Part shown: positions 11,101-23,039 of the stretch, one piece after another
Position numbering within the stretch: the first letter of the stretch is position 1
How the letters are laid out: each line of letters starts with the position of its first letter
NCBI GenBank assembly: GCA_964017125.1
Contig: OZ024909.1
Span: forward strand, 54,631,085-54,695,084
Direction: 5' to 3'
Source: Flabesymbios commensalis
Taxonomy: Eukaryota; Annelida; Polychaeta; Terebellida; Flabelligeridae
Length of the DNA stretch: 64,000 nt
Notes under the pieces: generated by a model
Database searches by the model: none
What the model was told of the DNA's origin: nothing
The model's input: only the letters and a program-made list of their open reading frames with translations
Program-made: the position numbers and the translations under genes

Positions 11101-12073
11101 AAATGTAGACAGCTCCAGCTACCTGTCGATATTCAACTCGAACTTTTCGATATTTTAGTGAAACCTATTCTTTTATACGGTTGTGAAGTTTAGGCGATAG
11201 AAAGTGTCGATATTATTGAAAAAATACATTTGCGATTCTGTAAATATATAATATGTACTGCAAGTAAACAAGTCAACTTGTTCCAACATGGTTTATGGCG
11301 AACTCGGCGTAACACCTCTTGTACTACACGCCAATAGTAGAATGATTATGTTTTAGACTAGAATATATAAGAGCAGCAGTACAGCAAAACTGTCAAATGT
11401 TTTGTATCAATTAATTTTTAATCTATACAATCGGAATATATATAAGTCCCCGTTGCTTTCAACCGTGAAAAATACATTGGAAGGTTGTGGTTTTTCGGGC
11501 GTCTGGGATAACCAACTCATCCCAGAAAGCATAAATTCATTCAAAAATAAATTACAACAACGAATTAAAGATCATTTTTTTCAACATTGAACCTCAGAAA
11601 TCAATCTTAGCAGAAAGTGTTTAAATTACAGGATGTTTACAACAACACTAAATTTAAAAACATATTTAGTAAATTTGTCCTATCGCGAGAGAGGCATCAT
11701 GGCTAAGTTTCGCTGTAGAAACCACAACCTTCCAATTGAATCAGGTTGCAGACAAAATATACCCCGCAATCTCAGAATATGTGAGCTGTGCACACAAGAT
11801 ATTGGCGATGAATTTCACTATATTTTTAACTGTTCTCACTTTGAAGTCATACGAAAGGAATTATTAAACAAGAGGCCCAGGGGCCTTGACGTTTGTCAAC
11901 AGCATTGCAAAAAATCAGCTATAAATGTGTCAGGGAATGTATATCTATACTCTAAGATGCATTATCATGAAAAGATGTATATCCTTTATATCGATCATTG
12001 GCATTTCTATTATTATATTATTCCCATAATACATTTTGCTGATTTTACACACGTTCTGAAGCACTGCACCTAA
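8130..12073 (+). pseudogene. LINE E: rest of endonuclease, reverse transcriptase and C-terminal zinc-finger-like region (decayed)
   Basis: The order of coding pieces is that of an APE-type LINE ORF2. Endonuclease: 'GDLSARTANLKDYL' near 8440-8480 (usual form GDFN-R-G), then 'LIDYFICS' and 'LLSDIHCAVTL' (usual SDH). Linker: 'NPKDYWNNINGKK'. RT: 'NNKSSGPD', 'YVDYSKAFDTVSR' (motif A, about 10480), then 'LYADDTVILAES' (catalytic YADD, about 10812). After these come 'YKYLGLIFN' and 'KPILLYGCEV', with a C-terminal C-x2-C-x8-H-x4-C ('CELCTQDIGDEFHYIFNC', about 11790). Several frameshifts and stops break it, for example TAG directly after 'NNKSSGPD' at 9569-9571. A MITE interrupts it at 9922-10459. 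Clade not assigned. Confidence 0.8.
9922..10459. mobile_element. MITE-like insertion in the LINE E RT region
   Basis: Ends are inverted copies: 'cccttgggatga' at 9922-9933 and 'tcatcccaaggg' at 10448-10459, with looser similarity further in. It separates LINE codons '...DIYLKG' from 'GLYSCYVDYSKAFD', which are contiguous in an intact RT. Flanking 'ggg' triplets may be a 3-bp target duplication, but this is uncertain. The interior includes degenerate P1-type sequence (10100-10290) and no gene. Confidence 0.7.
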
Positions 12074-12499
12074 TGAAATATGCTTGACAAAGAATCATTT
12101 CACAGGACTACAATGTTAATATTACAAAAGTGCAATTATTACTTCTTCTGGGACTTTTATAATGCCCCTGTTAGCCAGGAATTTTCACGAAATCTTTAAT
12201 TTTCAATTTTAATGCTTCTGTCTAAAATAGGCCTAACAAAGTTGTAAATTATCAGCTTTTAATGTTTCTTACTCAGCCATGAAATATACAGTAGCCCTAA
12301 TCCATCATTATCACATGTGGACGTAATGCACTTTCACTGCACCCTCATACGTAATGCCAATTATGGAATCACAATACACACAGTAGACCTATAAAGACCC
12401 ATGAAGGCTTTCTCAACTCACACGATCTTTGCTGAAATGTTGCTGTAATGTTTTCAGGCCAACGTTGAGTCAGATGTTAGTTGGCTGTATCAAATGCTA
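12074..12499. other. Probable LINE E 3' region, otherwise unassigned
   Basis: Follows the last LINE frame without a clear poly(A) or microsatellite end. A degenerate P1 fragment ('tgttttcaggccaacgttg') lies near 12450. No gene. Confidence 0.35.
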
Positions 12500-12806
12500 T
12501 GAAATGAAATAAATGGGGTTCTACACCACATTTGTACACATATAGGCTAAACTGAGAACCTGAGAACCTGAGGATGGTGAGATGAATGAGGTGTCACTGC
12601 CCTCCAGACACAGGATTCTAAATTGAGCTCTGTTGGTCTACGGCCAAGCACACTAACTCTCGGTCACGGAGGCTGCCCACAATATTCAATATTTACGATT
12701 GAACAGGGAGGAAACATTTCGTTTCTTTGAAACTTGAATGCCAGAGCAGGAGACGAATCTGCGACTTTCCTAGCAGGCACCAGGACCCCCCCCCCCCCCC
12801 CGCCCT
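12500..12806 (-). mobile_element. Diverged dimeric tRNA-derived SINE, head type b-like
   Basis: On the minus strand the body matches the SINEs at 3775-4088 and 6534-6841 (second monomer with 'gaccgagagttagtgtgc', tail with 'ggatggtgagatgaatgag' on the plus strand). The head resembles that at 6534-6841 but is largely replaced by a run of about 16-17 C at 12785-12801. No clear target duplication. Confidence 0.7.
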
Positions 12807-14487
12807 TCGGTATTGTTATTACATATATACAAACACATTACCTGTGGATTTTATATTGGTTCACCGTCAGGGGCGCTGCCCAACATTTTTCATATTTTAT
12901 TCTGCACAACATATTAAATGTGCATAATATATATTGGTCATGTCATTGCTATCCCTTACCTGTGATAATTGACAGGTATGTTTTTACTCTGCCATAATAC
13001 ATAATAGTGTTCCCTGTTCCACTTTGATTTTCATTTATTGCAAAAATGAAAAATATATATTTTAAAGTTTTATAATCCACATGCACGGCTGGTTCTCGTC
13101 TTCATCATTGACGGTTGGCCAGTAATTGGTAGAAAACAATCAATGAATGGGAAAGCGTGAATTCAACTATGATGCTGTGTCATTAAAAAAACACTATTGG
13201 CCCAGCTGCCTTATAGACACTTTATAGCCCTACATATTATTACTTCGAGACATGTTTTTAATATACATATATCCACTTCTAAAGTATGCATACTTTTAGG
13301 TGCATCCCAGCAAATACGATACGGCGAACAGTGGATCAACACTCAAAGGTTTCGAATTTCAGAAGTTTAGCCAGACCAAATATAGAGTTAACTCTATGGC
13401 AAGACACGTGTGATTGTATTCCAGCGGTATTGCCTCATTGTAGTAGTCAACGCGATGCGTACAAAGCAAAATCTCATAATATATTACACTGGCTATATAC
13501 GCTATACTTCCCACAGAAGCTACATCGACTTAATGTTAGTTTAATGTTGGGCCAGCAGTGCAGACGGTGGACTAGCATTAAACCAGGGGTAACTGGATAT
13601 TTAGTTTATTGCTGTGCCGCCCTCTATATCGTTCACCCAGCATTAAAGGAACATCATTTATTAATAATATTACTATTTGTAAATTCAATTCAAAATAAAG
13701 TTATGGCTTTGGTACCACACATTTTAGCAACTTCTAATTAGATCCCTATTAGCGTGATATTTAGGCCTTTATTACAATGTGATGTTGAATATCAGCTTCC
13801 ATCGATAGGGTCCATAATAGAAGAACATAAATTAGGCCTACTATTTGTGTTTTTAGCATAGACTTGGGTTAAAATCTACGTTCAGTTTAACTTGAATATA
13901 GCCCAAACATAGGGACGCAGACTGTTAATATACGGCAATATAAATAGTTAAAATTATATGTATGAGATTGGTACTATTACATATTCAGTGCCCGATTTAT
14001 AAATTGGAAAAAGGGGGCCAAGGGGCCCATGATATTTCTCGGAGGGGGGGGGGGCATTGACCTTAGACGATGGGGCATGTGACCCATTATTATTTCAAAA
14101 GGGGGGCATTTTCCCAACAACAAATAAAACACTTAAGGGTCATTCATATCACCTCATATTCCATATTAAACGTTCATCAGGTGTTCATGCTGATAGAAAT
14201 ATCAAAGATTCATATTGGCGGTTATGCTATTATTAAAACCGGAAGAAGAAAAAATGGTTTAACATTCAGCGTTTGCAAGTAGGCCCAATCGACTTCACGT
14301 CACCACGCACTCACATGAGTTAATATCACTTGTGTCAATCAATTGCGTCAACAATATCGAATGTTATTGGAATCGATCACATAGCTTGAGTGCTACTCAT
14401 TGTCTTCCTCGGGTGCTGTCGCATCTCTTCTTGGGGCAGTGTCATCAACTTCCTTTGTTGTTGCCGCTAGGCCTACACCTATTCACC
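12807..14487. other. Intergenic stretch with degenerate P1 sequence only
   Basis: About 13535-13650 has P1-like 'atgttgggccagcagtgcag'. A G-run lies near 14042-14052. A 151-codon plus frame at 13286-13741 contains the P1 sequence and is not convincing as a gene. Confidence 0.4.
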
Positions 14488-14491
14488 TTAA

Positions 14492-14688
14492 ACCACTAAG
14501 CGCGACTGTAGTCGCTTTAATTCGTTTTATTAGCCATTTAAACTTCAAGATTTGTAAATTGCTTAGTCTTAAATTACAAATTAATCAAATACGAGTTGTT
14601 TTCTCTCACTTAAAGTTGTGGGTCAAGGTAGTGAGACACAACTCCAAGTGTGTGAAAATTTAAATTATTTAATTCAGCGGTTTAAGGG
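14492..14688 (-). mobile_element. TTAA-type MITE (P2) with two hairpins
   Basis: TTAA lies at both ends (14488-14491 and 14689-14692), with right end 'taaggg'. A small hairpin 'gcgactgtagtcgc' (about 14500) and a larger one at about 14606-14656 ('cacttaaagttgtg'/'cacaactccaagtg') are present. In this copy the loop has decayed to 'tcaaggtagtga' from the usual TCGCG-TAGCGA. Confidence 0.75.
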
Positions 14689-14888
14689 TTAATATGTTAC
14701 TACTATTAGTCACAATGAACAAATTTTCTACAATATTTGCTGTACAAAATAAATTTGTAGGCCTATTATTATTCGTTATATATTGGTCCATTTTTTTAGA
14801 ATTTTTTTGGCTTTTGATTTTAGTGGCACATATAGTCTAAGTCTATATAGACATCTACACCACGTTCAAGGTAGAGATTTCCCTTTGA

Positions 14889-15080
14889 AAATACATTGAT
14901 AAATGCGGATACAACAGGTGTGGCGAAGTTGTGACGAGGTTACTTAGCCCCATGTGGCGAGGTTACCAAAGCTGTGGCGAGGTTACTCAGCCTTCTGTGG
15001 CGAGGTTACCGAATCTGTGGCGAGATCACCTGTGGCGAGGCTACCTTGTGGCGAGGTTACAGTCAGGTTACAGGTGACAG
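14889..15080. repeat. Minisatellite of TGTGGCGAGGTTAC units
   Basis: About eight imperfect units of 'tgtggcgaggttac', separated by short variable spacers, run from 'gtggcgaagttgtgacg' to 'caggttacaggtgacag'. Spacer lengths vary irregularly and spacers are short, so it is not CRISPR-like. Confidence 0.75.
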
Positions 15081-15322
15081 TCCAATATTTCGTTGGAATC
15101 AGCAACATTTCAACTACATTTTGGTTTCAGTAGCTCGTTTTCTGCCATACTTCATTTAAATTGTATTGGTAAGCATATAGGCCTATGTCTTGGATCATGG
15201 GATGCCGAACCTTGACTCTGCTCTAACAACGCTGAATACTAATACTGAAACTAATACAGCGATACACAGCTCACAATTTGACAGTGTGGCCGTAATGGGC
15301 ATTTATTGGCGGCACTACCATG

Positions 15323-15512
15323 TCAAAAATAAGAAATACGGGAATTTCGTCTCTATATCTAGCCTAACTGGTAAATGCATAGCACAAAAATTAAAAAAAA
15401 CTTTTGCAGTTCTATTCTATGGACATGTTTACATTATATGGTCATATTAATAAGCCAAAATAGAATCGCTGATTTTTTCTATGATTTTTGCCTGAGCCAG
15501 TCCCTTTAATTC
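15323..15512 (+). mobile_element. Half copy of the P4 foldback MITE
   Basis: Matches the right half of the 28770-29132 palindrome: 'gggaatttcgtctctatatc', 'ctatggacatgtttacatta', then an end 'gagccagtcccttt'. The other arm is mostly missing, so this is a solo arm or a deleted copy. Confidence 0.7.
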
Positions 15513-16472
15513 AGCAGGCAGGGCATTATCTTCAAAAATCCTATGGCCCACTAAAATTAACTTGTTGCGTCAAAAACAAAGATATTGCTCAAAGTGTGGC
15601 GCAGCGATAGAATGATGTTGGACCAGTTTTATTCTTTCTGGGAATCCCACAATTAGGCCTACTCTTTATAAGTCAGGCACTGGGTATTCTTTACATCAGG
15701 CGCCAGAAACACCAGATAACACGATACATTGGCCCAATGCTGATGTAATGCTGGGCCACTGTCTGCGACGCTTGGCCAATATTATTCCAATCAAAACCCT
15801 TTACCGTCTAATCACTATATTTAATCATGAACATATATTTTATCTGAACACTTCTTAAAGACGAAAGTAGGCCTACCTAACCTAGGGACCCCAAACGTTA
15901 TATTGGACATATTCACAAGGACTGGTGTACAGAAATGTCAACCGTTTCTCACACACAGCACCCCTATCTCCCCTAAATAGGACACAAACTCAGGCAAAAT
16001 AAACTTAATAAATAAAAATGTATAGTTCACCATACTTTGTCCCCTTTTCATGTCAGATGGTCGTAATGAAAGGGTTAATTTACCACATGATCGGGCATTG
16101 CAATAAATTGCATTATTCGGTCATTTTTCACACCAGAAGTGTATAAATTATATCAATGTTCAATGCCTTTTACTGCCGAGTCCAAAAATCTAATTTTAAT
16201 AATACAAAATTTGCAATTTTTGGAGATAAATATCCTAGCCAAGACCTAATTGTTATATTGCGTAACATAACAGGGTTGTGTCAAGTGAGGCAGAGAGGGG
16301 TGGGAGAAAGTGGCTAGCCCTCCTGCGACAGACTGCTGGCATTCATGAACACCTGTTGTTTTTATGTTGTGCCGACGTCGAAGACGGCGGGCCAGCATTA
16401 GAACAACATCGGGTCAATGCCTCGTTTCAGCTGGGTTGCGATCACAGCTGATCAGCAAACTCGAGTCATTGA
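15513..16472. other. Intergenic stretch with P1 fragments
   Basis: P1-like segments lie at about 15718-15785 ('gatacattggcccaatgctg') and 16365-16440 ('cgacgtcgaagacggcgg'). An isolated P2-like end 'aatgaaagggttaa' lies near 16066. No gene. Confidence 0.4.
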
Positions 16473-17556
16473 CACAATGTTAGCCTGATAGTGGCCCACC
16501 GTTTACAACACTGGGCCGACATTAGCCCAGCATTGGCATACCAGTATATAGGCCTTAACAAGATAAACGTTCACCCAATGCTAGCTTACTGCTGGCCCAT
16601 CGTCTACGACCATGGCTCACTTGTAAAACAGCATTGGCTAAAGGTCTCATTTTTGCAGGGAACACCGGCAACTAAATACCCTGACAAAATGTTGGTTCAA
16701 TGTTGGAAGAGTGTCATAGATGATGGCACAACATTTAACCAACATTGGGTCAGTGCAAACCAAAAGGAGGCAGTGACATCAGCGGAAAGGAAGTATATAC
16801 TTGATTTACAAGTGAACAAATACGGCCTTTTGGCAGCGCTATGGCAGGAAGAGACGGGACACCAGTTAAAAAGCAGTAAATGCCTTGTATACCAGGGAGC
16901 AGATATTGCCTTCTGACATTGCACAGACAGAACAGATAGTAACGGAAGTTAACGACAGACGTTTGTGTGGAAAACCAGCTTAAAAGTTTGTCCAGTCGAC
17001 AAACTAAAAAACGTCACAATGTTAGCCTGATAGTGGCCCACCGTTTACAACACTGGGCCGACATTAGCCCAGCATTGGCATACCAGTATATAGGCCTTAA
17101 CAAGATAAACGTTCACCCAATGCTAGCTTACTGCTGGCCCATCGTCTACGACCATGGCTCACTTGTAAAACAGCATTGGCTAAAGGTCTCATTTTTGCAG
17201 GGAACACCGGCAACTAAATACCCTGACAAAATGTTGGTTCAATGTTGGAAGAGTGTCATAGATGATGGCACAACATTTAACCATCATTGGGTCAGTGCAA
17301 ACCAAAAGGAGGCAGTGACATCAGCGGAAAGGAAGTATATACTTGATTTACAAGTGAACAAATACGGCCTTTTGGCAGCGCTATGGCAGGAAGAGACGGG
17401 ACACCAGTTAAAAAGCAGTAAATGCCTTGTATACCAGGGAGCAGATATTGCCTTCTGACATTGCACAGACAGAACAGATAGTAACGGAAGTTAACGACAG
17501 ACGTTTGTGTGGAAAACCAGCTTAAAAGTTTGTCCAGTCGACAAACTAAAAAACGT
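16473..17556. repeat. 542-bp direct tandem duplication, almost identical copies
   Basis: Copy 1 is 16473-17014 and copy 2 is 17015-17556. By eye they differ at one base ('ccaacattggg' against 'ccatcattggg'). Each carries the same 141-codon open frame. Its start is built from P1 palindrome sequence, so I do not treat it as a gene. The near identity implies a very recent duplication, or an assembly artefact. Confidence 0.9.
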
Positions 17557-18702
17557 CACAGTAATTGTTCAAATTATGCAAGTTCATTGAAAAAATCATT
17601 TATTTCGTAAAGTGAGTAACCAAATAAAAATAAAAAATGTATGTACGTTATATTATTAGAACATGATAAGTACGCACCTTTAACATGCTCTCTTGGCATG
17701 TATTCATACCAGACAAACAGACAGACAGATATTTTATTGACAGAAAAGAAAAGTCATTACAGACTTATTTGTCATAGAAATGAAAGAGATATATGTACAT
17801 GTATATACAAGATTGTTAGTTTGTTAAAATCATATGATAATATACATGGTATGACATACACAACTAAAATCATGTTAGGTGGCATTGCCAAAATAAAAAC
17901 TGGGTATTTCGATAATATAAATGACTACTACTAAAAATGAATTAAAAGGCATTGCCAAGATAACATAGAGGTCTATCATTTTGTTTCCCGCACCAAAACC
18001 AGAGATAAAATAGCTACTACGTATGACATACTAATTATATATAGTAGCAAAAAAGACACTCTGGAAAGCGTAGAAACCTAAAATATATACAAGTGCATGA
18101 TTATGCTACAGTAACTGGAGTATGCAATAAGCCAATGGTAAAAATTATACGGTATTTTTTAAAATTAAATATAATATCTTGCAAGTACAATAAATATGGC
18201 ATAAACAGGTAGCTCCGTGTCATGTGACCATGCAAGCATAGTCGCTATGAGTGCGGAGATTCCCTTAGATTGACTAGTGGTGCAAACTTAACGACGTAAT
18301 AACAGTAGTAATGGCGGTTAAAAATTATTTGTGCAATTCACACAGGACATGACCCTCGCACAAAAACATTAAGCCTTTTTATAATTCACTATATTGTTTA
18401 ATTCATACTGTTTCAATCACGACCTAGTTAGAACCACATACTCGGAGTTACAATCGAAGAAAAACATTCCCGACCTCATGGAGAAAATCAGTTGACTTAG
18501 CAACTCTGAAATCCTCCATAAGGCCCCACCTCGTCTGATAACAAAGGTGACGGAAACGTCCCTAACCGGCCCCAAAAAGCCAAATAATAAGATCCGAGAG
18601 CAACAACCGTCTTGATATGTGGTAATACCCAAGTCAGATCATGAGGGCATGATAATATGAATAATATAGCGACAGGTGACAGATTTATTATACTCAGTAG
18701 TT

Positions 18703-21700
18703 TTAGCCCTTAATTTGTTTAAAGCAACAATAAATAAATTGCGCTAGTGACTTCACCACTGTTATGTCTCTAGATGTCATAATTCCTAGAAACATTTCAT
18801 TTGTCGGTTGCATATTGATAATTGCGGCTACAGAATCATACAAGATTTCGCGTTCATTCTCTATAGCGCAACAGTGGAGAAGAAGATGTATTTCATCGTC
18901 AATTTCGTTTAATTGACACCTTGTGCATATTCGCTGATTTTTTGGAGTGATTGGATTATTGAATCGTCCTCTTTCTATATTTAGATCATGTGAGCTCATT
19001 CGATATCTCGCCATTGCTGTTATGAGGTGGTTCCCCCTTATGTGCAAGATATATGGTTCAACACAGAAATATTTTTTTACTAATGCATATGTGCGCAGCT
19101 TACTCGAGCTCTCAATATCTTTTCTCCACTGCTGTGTAAATATTCTAACTATTGATTCTTTAAATGAAAGCATGAATTTATTTGTATCCCCAATATTCTG
19201 TGATTCCCAAGTTTGATCAAGCCCGGTTCGTTCGAGGACAGAGCGAATACGGGAACACCAGTTCGTGAAGCCAATGGCATCTAGCTCAAGTAGCATATTG
19301 TAGGCATTTCTGACTGGATGGCTCCGAGATAATTTTAGAATTCTACACCAATATTTTACAGCTTTTATGTGTTGCCGGATGATCAGTGGAAATCGACCCG
19401 TGTCCCCATATATTGCAGGAGTAGGTGTTTGCTTTCTAACGCCAAGTGTGGATTTAATAAATTTTAGATGGATTTTTTCCAGATCGTTAACATCATCGCC
19501 TGTATACCATATATCACTTCCATATTCAAGTATGGGCAATATTTGGCAATCAAATACCTTGAACGCAATAGTGGGTGACAATTTACCGACCACAGGACGG
19601 GACTGTTTACGTAGAGCAAAGATTGCTTTCCCAGCTTGGGAAGCAAGATGAGAAAAAGTTTCTTTTAACACGTTATTAGCGGACTTGGTGCTATACACTA
19701 CACCAAGGTATTTATATTGTTCAGCCTTTTCTATAATGTTATCACCATAGTGGAAGCTTCCGCATACTGTTGTGTAACGTTCATTAAAGATAAGAACTTT
19801 TGTTTTAGGAATGCTAACTATGATATGCCATAGGGAAGCATATGAATACAGGGCAGTTAGCTGTTTTTGTAATCCCTCGGCAGATTCTGAAAAAAGGACA
19901 AGGTCATCTGCAAATAACAGATATACCATTAGTAAGGTGTCCACAGCGATACCTTGATCTTGGTCAAATGATGCGGATATGTCTTGTAAAAATTCCGTGA
20001 ATAGTTTGGGACTGAGCATACCGCCTTGTAGAACCCCAAATTCGCTTTTTAATATGTCACTGATACGCGAGTCCCATTTTACACGGCACTCTGCTTTAGA
20101 AAACATGCTTTTTATTATGTTTAGCAGATTGCCGTCTATTCCCCTGTTCAATAATTTGTAGTATAATGCTGTTCTATCAATATAGTCAAATGCTTTTGTG
20201 AAATCGACAAAGCATGTATACAGGGGTTTAGAAAGACACCTTTGTTTATCTATGATGGCACATAGTATGAATATATTGTCCGTAGTTCGCGAATTGGTTT
20301 TAAAACCAGCTTGATAGGGATCATTATCATTACATACTTCGTTTTTAAATGAGAGTCTGTTATTAAGTATAGATTCAAATAGTTTCCCAATACACGGCAT
20401 GACTGTGATTTTTCTGTAATTATCAGGAAAGCCATGGTCCCCCTTTTTGTGGACCGGGTGGATTATACCGGTAGCCCATCTAGATGGATATTCTCCATTG
20501 GTAAGAATGGTATTGAACAACAATTCTAATGCTGGCAAGAGCTCATTACATCCATATTTGTAAAATTCGGCAGAAATACCATCTACACCCGCTGCTTTCT
20601 TGCATTTCAACTTTTGAATCGCCTTTTTAATTTCTTCCGCAGTTATGGGACTGTTTAGGAACTGTGTCATATTGGATTTAGCGTGCTCTACATTATGTTG
20701 GAATGACGTAACTTGCTTTATAATATTATTCATGTGTTCATAGTCAAAATAATCCATATGGGGTGGGTAGACTTGTTGTTCAAAATAGTTCACAAAGTCT
20801 TCCAAGGTAGGCCCTGTAGTGACATTTCTAGGATTTAAGGATTTCCAGAATTTCCAGTAAGAATTAGGATCTTCTGTTCTCATATTTTCCAGCTCACTAA
20901 GTTTGGCTTGCTGGCATTGTCTTTTCTTTCTTTGGATTAATTGCTTATATTGTCGTAACAGTATATTATATTCGTCTTGCTGTGCGTTAAAGTCTCTATG
21001 CTTAGCGCTATTATTAACAACATACTTCAAGGATTTACATTCTTTATCATACCAAGGGTTAGAGGGGAAATTATTTTGCGTGCACTTCCTTTCCTTCGAA
21101 ATATGTTTCCTTGCTGGGAATAATGGCGAAATTACAATTTCTAGCATACCATTGAACATGTCACATAGAGTGTCAGTATTACACCCCTCGGTGGCGGCAC
21201 ACAGCATTTCCTCAATTGCATGACATGCCTGCTCATTCCGTAGAGCTATTTGATATTCTTCCCTTTTTTCGTCTTGCCATATAAAAACATTAGACCGAGA
21301 TGATGTGTCATTTACACAGGTGTCTATTTTTAAGGGGTTGCAATCGAGTTTAGTGTTGGAAATATTGAATTGTATGGGACAATGATCTGATTCTACCAAT
21401 TTCGGTAGAACGTCAAATTTGCTGATTATGTTATTTTCATTAAAGATCAGATAGTCTATTGTGCTTGAACCATTTGGAGAGTAGTATGTATAGCGGCCTA
21501 TACCATTATCATTAAACATGCGCCCATTGGCTATTTTGAAACCTGTGTTTATACAAAAATTTAGTAAAAGTTGACCATATTTGTTACTGACTATATCTTC
21601 ATTAGAACGTTCACTTGGAACATTTGCATTGATATCTGTTACCCCCGTTTCATAGTCTGGAGCCTGACCAGTACGACTATTAAAGTCACCACATAATAGG

Positions 21701-22203
21701 ATGTGATGCATTTCAATATATCTAGCCACTTCCTCTTCTAGCATAGTAAAATAATCATTTCTTACAGCGACATATGATGAGTTTTCTGGTGGTATATAGG
21801 CACAGCCAATTTTAATGTTTTTCTGACAACAGTCTGTGGCTAATGTCAACCATACCAAATAGTCGTAGGTAAGATCTATCCTAGTTAAATTTGCTTATTT
21901 ATTTGAAATAAGTATGCCAATACCACCAGAAGCTCTACAGGCATTTTTATGTTTATGTTTTTTATTCACATGATGGAATTTATAACCAGGTATTGCCAAT
22001 GTAAAATCGTTCCCTTTCATTGTTTCTATAAAAAATATAATATCGTAGTTTCGGATAAATGCCACAATATCAGGGTCTGTCATTTTTCCTACACCATTAA
22101 TGTTCCATGACAGTACACGTATATTTCTGTCCTGATCATTATTAATTGCTCTATTTACATCGGCTATGTCCGTGTGATGATTGTTCTGATGGGAAAACAC
22201 TGA
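18703..22203 (-). CDS. LINE A ORF2: endonuclease-reverse transcriptase polyprotein with one in-frame stop
   Basis: About 1166 codons in one frame, interrupted once by TAA at 21895-21897, after 'GIGILISNK'. Endonuclease: 'VLSWNINGVG', 'DIIFFIETM' (catalytic Glu), 'LLCGDFNSRTG', 'SDHCPIQF'. Linker and RT: 'KAAGVDGISAEFYK', 'FVDFTKAFDYIDR' (motif A), 'GVLQGGMLSPKLF' (motif B), then 'LLFADDLVLF' (catalytic FADD, about residue 648 of the downstream 1051-codon segment). C-terminal 'CTRCQLNEIDDEIHLLLHC' gives C-x2-C-x9-H-x4-C, a likely nucleic-acid-binding knuckle. No AUG precedes the endonuclease in this frame, and a TAA lies at 22204-22206. Translation therefore probably depends on the overlap with ORF1 (-1 frame). 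Confidence 0.88.
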
Positions 22204-23039
22204 CCATTAGCAGAGTGATTGTTGAGCACTTCAGCCATGGCAGAAGTCAGTTTTTGCTGTCCTTCCTCATTTAAGTGGATCCCACCACGATAAAGATGGA
22301 TTTTGTTTATGGGAGTGGGCAAATAGTCGGCGTTGAACAATTTTACACATGTTTCACGTATGTGGCAATTTATGTCGTGAATGTGGGCATTATATTTCTT
22401 CTGGCTCCTAGGGGGGATTTCAGCCACGTAGAAATGTGTATTTTTGTATCCCTCCATTTTTTCAGCTAATTTGTTAATGTCCTCCTTTATCTTGTTTATT
22501 GGTCCACTAATATCGTTTGTACCGAGGTGGAGGACAACTGCATCGGTGTCCTCACATATATATCCTTTTAATCGAGAAATCAAGTGACCTATTCTCATTC
22601 CAGATGTTTTATATACACAGACGGCATCTGGGTTATCAAGTTTCGGTTTTAGTTGTTTGGCTAGTCCGCGCATATTAGAGTCACCAATGACACACTTTTT
22701 TTTATTAGACTTGACGGGAATCTGTCTGGTCAAGTTTGTATTATTGTTATTGGCGGATAGTCCATTGATCGTGTTAATAAATTGTGTTTTATCTCTGCTG
22801 TTGTTGCTGCTGCTACTACTGCTGCTACTGTTGCTGCTGCTATTGTTGCTCCTGCTAGTAATAGTGATACTGCTGCATTCTGTAGGGCTACTACTACTTA
22901 AACTACTATTATGCCGATCTTTGTTGCCATTTTGGTTATTCCTATCACTTTTATTTGGTTGTCTTTTATTCAGTTTGGTGACTTTTTTAGCTGGGTATTT
23001 ATGGCTGGTTTGTTTTTTCAGTTTCTTATTTTCTCTCAC
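22164..23039 (-). CDS. LINE A ORF1: SGNH-hydrolase (esterase-like) protein, 291 aa
   Basis: A Lys/Arg-rich N-terminus (residues 1-42) is followed by a Ser/Asn low-complexity segment (about 45-85, encoded by a CTG/TTG trinucleotide tract). An SGNH-type domain spans about 114-275. Visible blocks are 'KKCVIGDSNMRGL' (block I, Ser121), 'VVLHLGTNDI' (block III, GTND at 173-176) and 'RGGIHLNEEGQ' (block V, His255). In block V the usual catalytic Asp of D-x-x-H is Gly252. The LINE B relative keeps 'KDKLHLN'. Such ORF1 proteins in CR1-type LINEs are RNA-binding or membrane-associated chaperones; the role here is by analogy. The end overlaps ORF2 by about 40 nt. Confidence 0.85.
   Translation of the reverse strand: MRENKKLKKQTSHKYPAKKVTKLNKRQPNKSDRNNQNGNKDRHNSSLSSSSPTECSSITITSRSNNSSSNSSSSSSSSNNSRDKTQFINTINGLSANNNNTNLTRQIPVKSNKKKCVIGDSNMRGLAKQLKPKLDNPDAVCVYKTSGMRIGHLISRLKGYICEDTDAVVLHLGTNDISGPINKIKEDINKLAEKMEGYKNTHFYVAEIPPRSQKKYNAHIHDINCHIRETCVKLFNADYLPTPINKIHLYRGGIHLNEEGQQKLTSAMAEVLNNHSANGQCFPIRTIITRT

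Noticed and set aside
16491-17458. Pair of duplicated small genes (141 and 163 codons)
   Set aside because: The frame starts in P1 palindrome sequence, has no motif, and is duplicated only because the 542-bp segment is.
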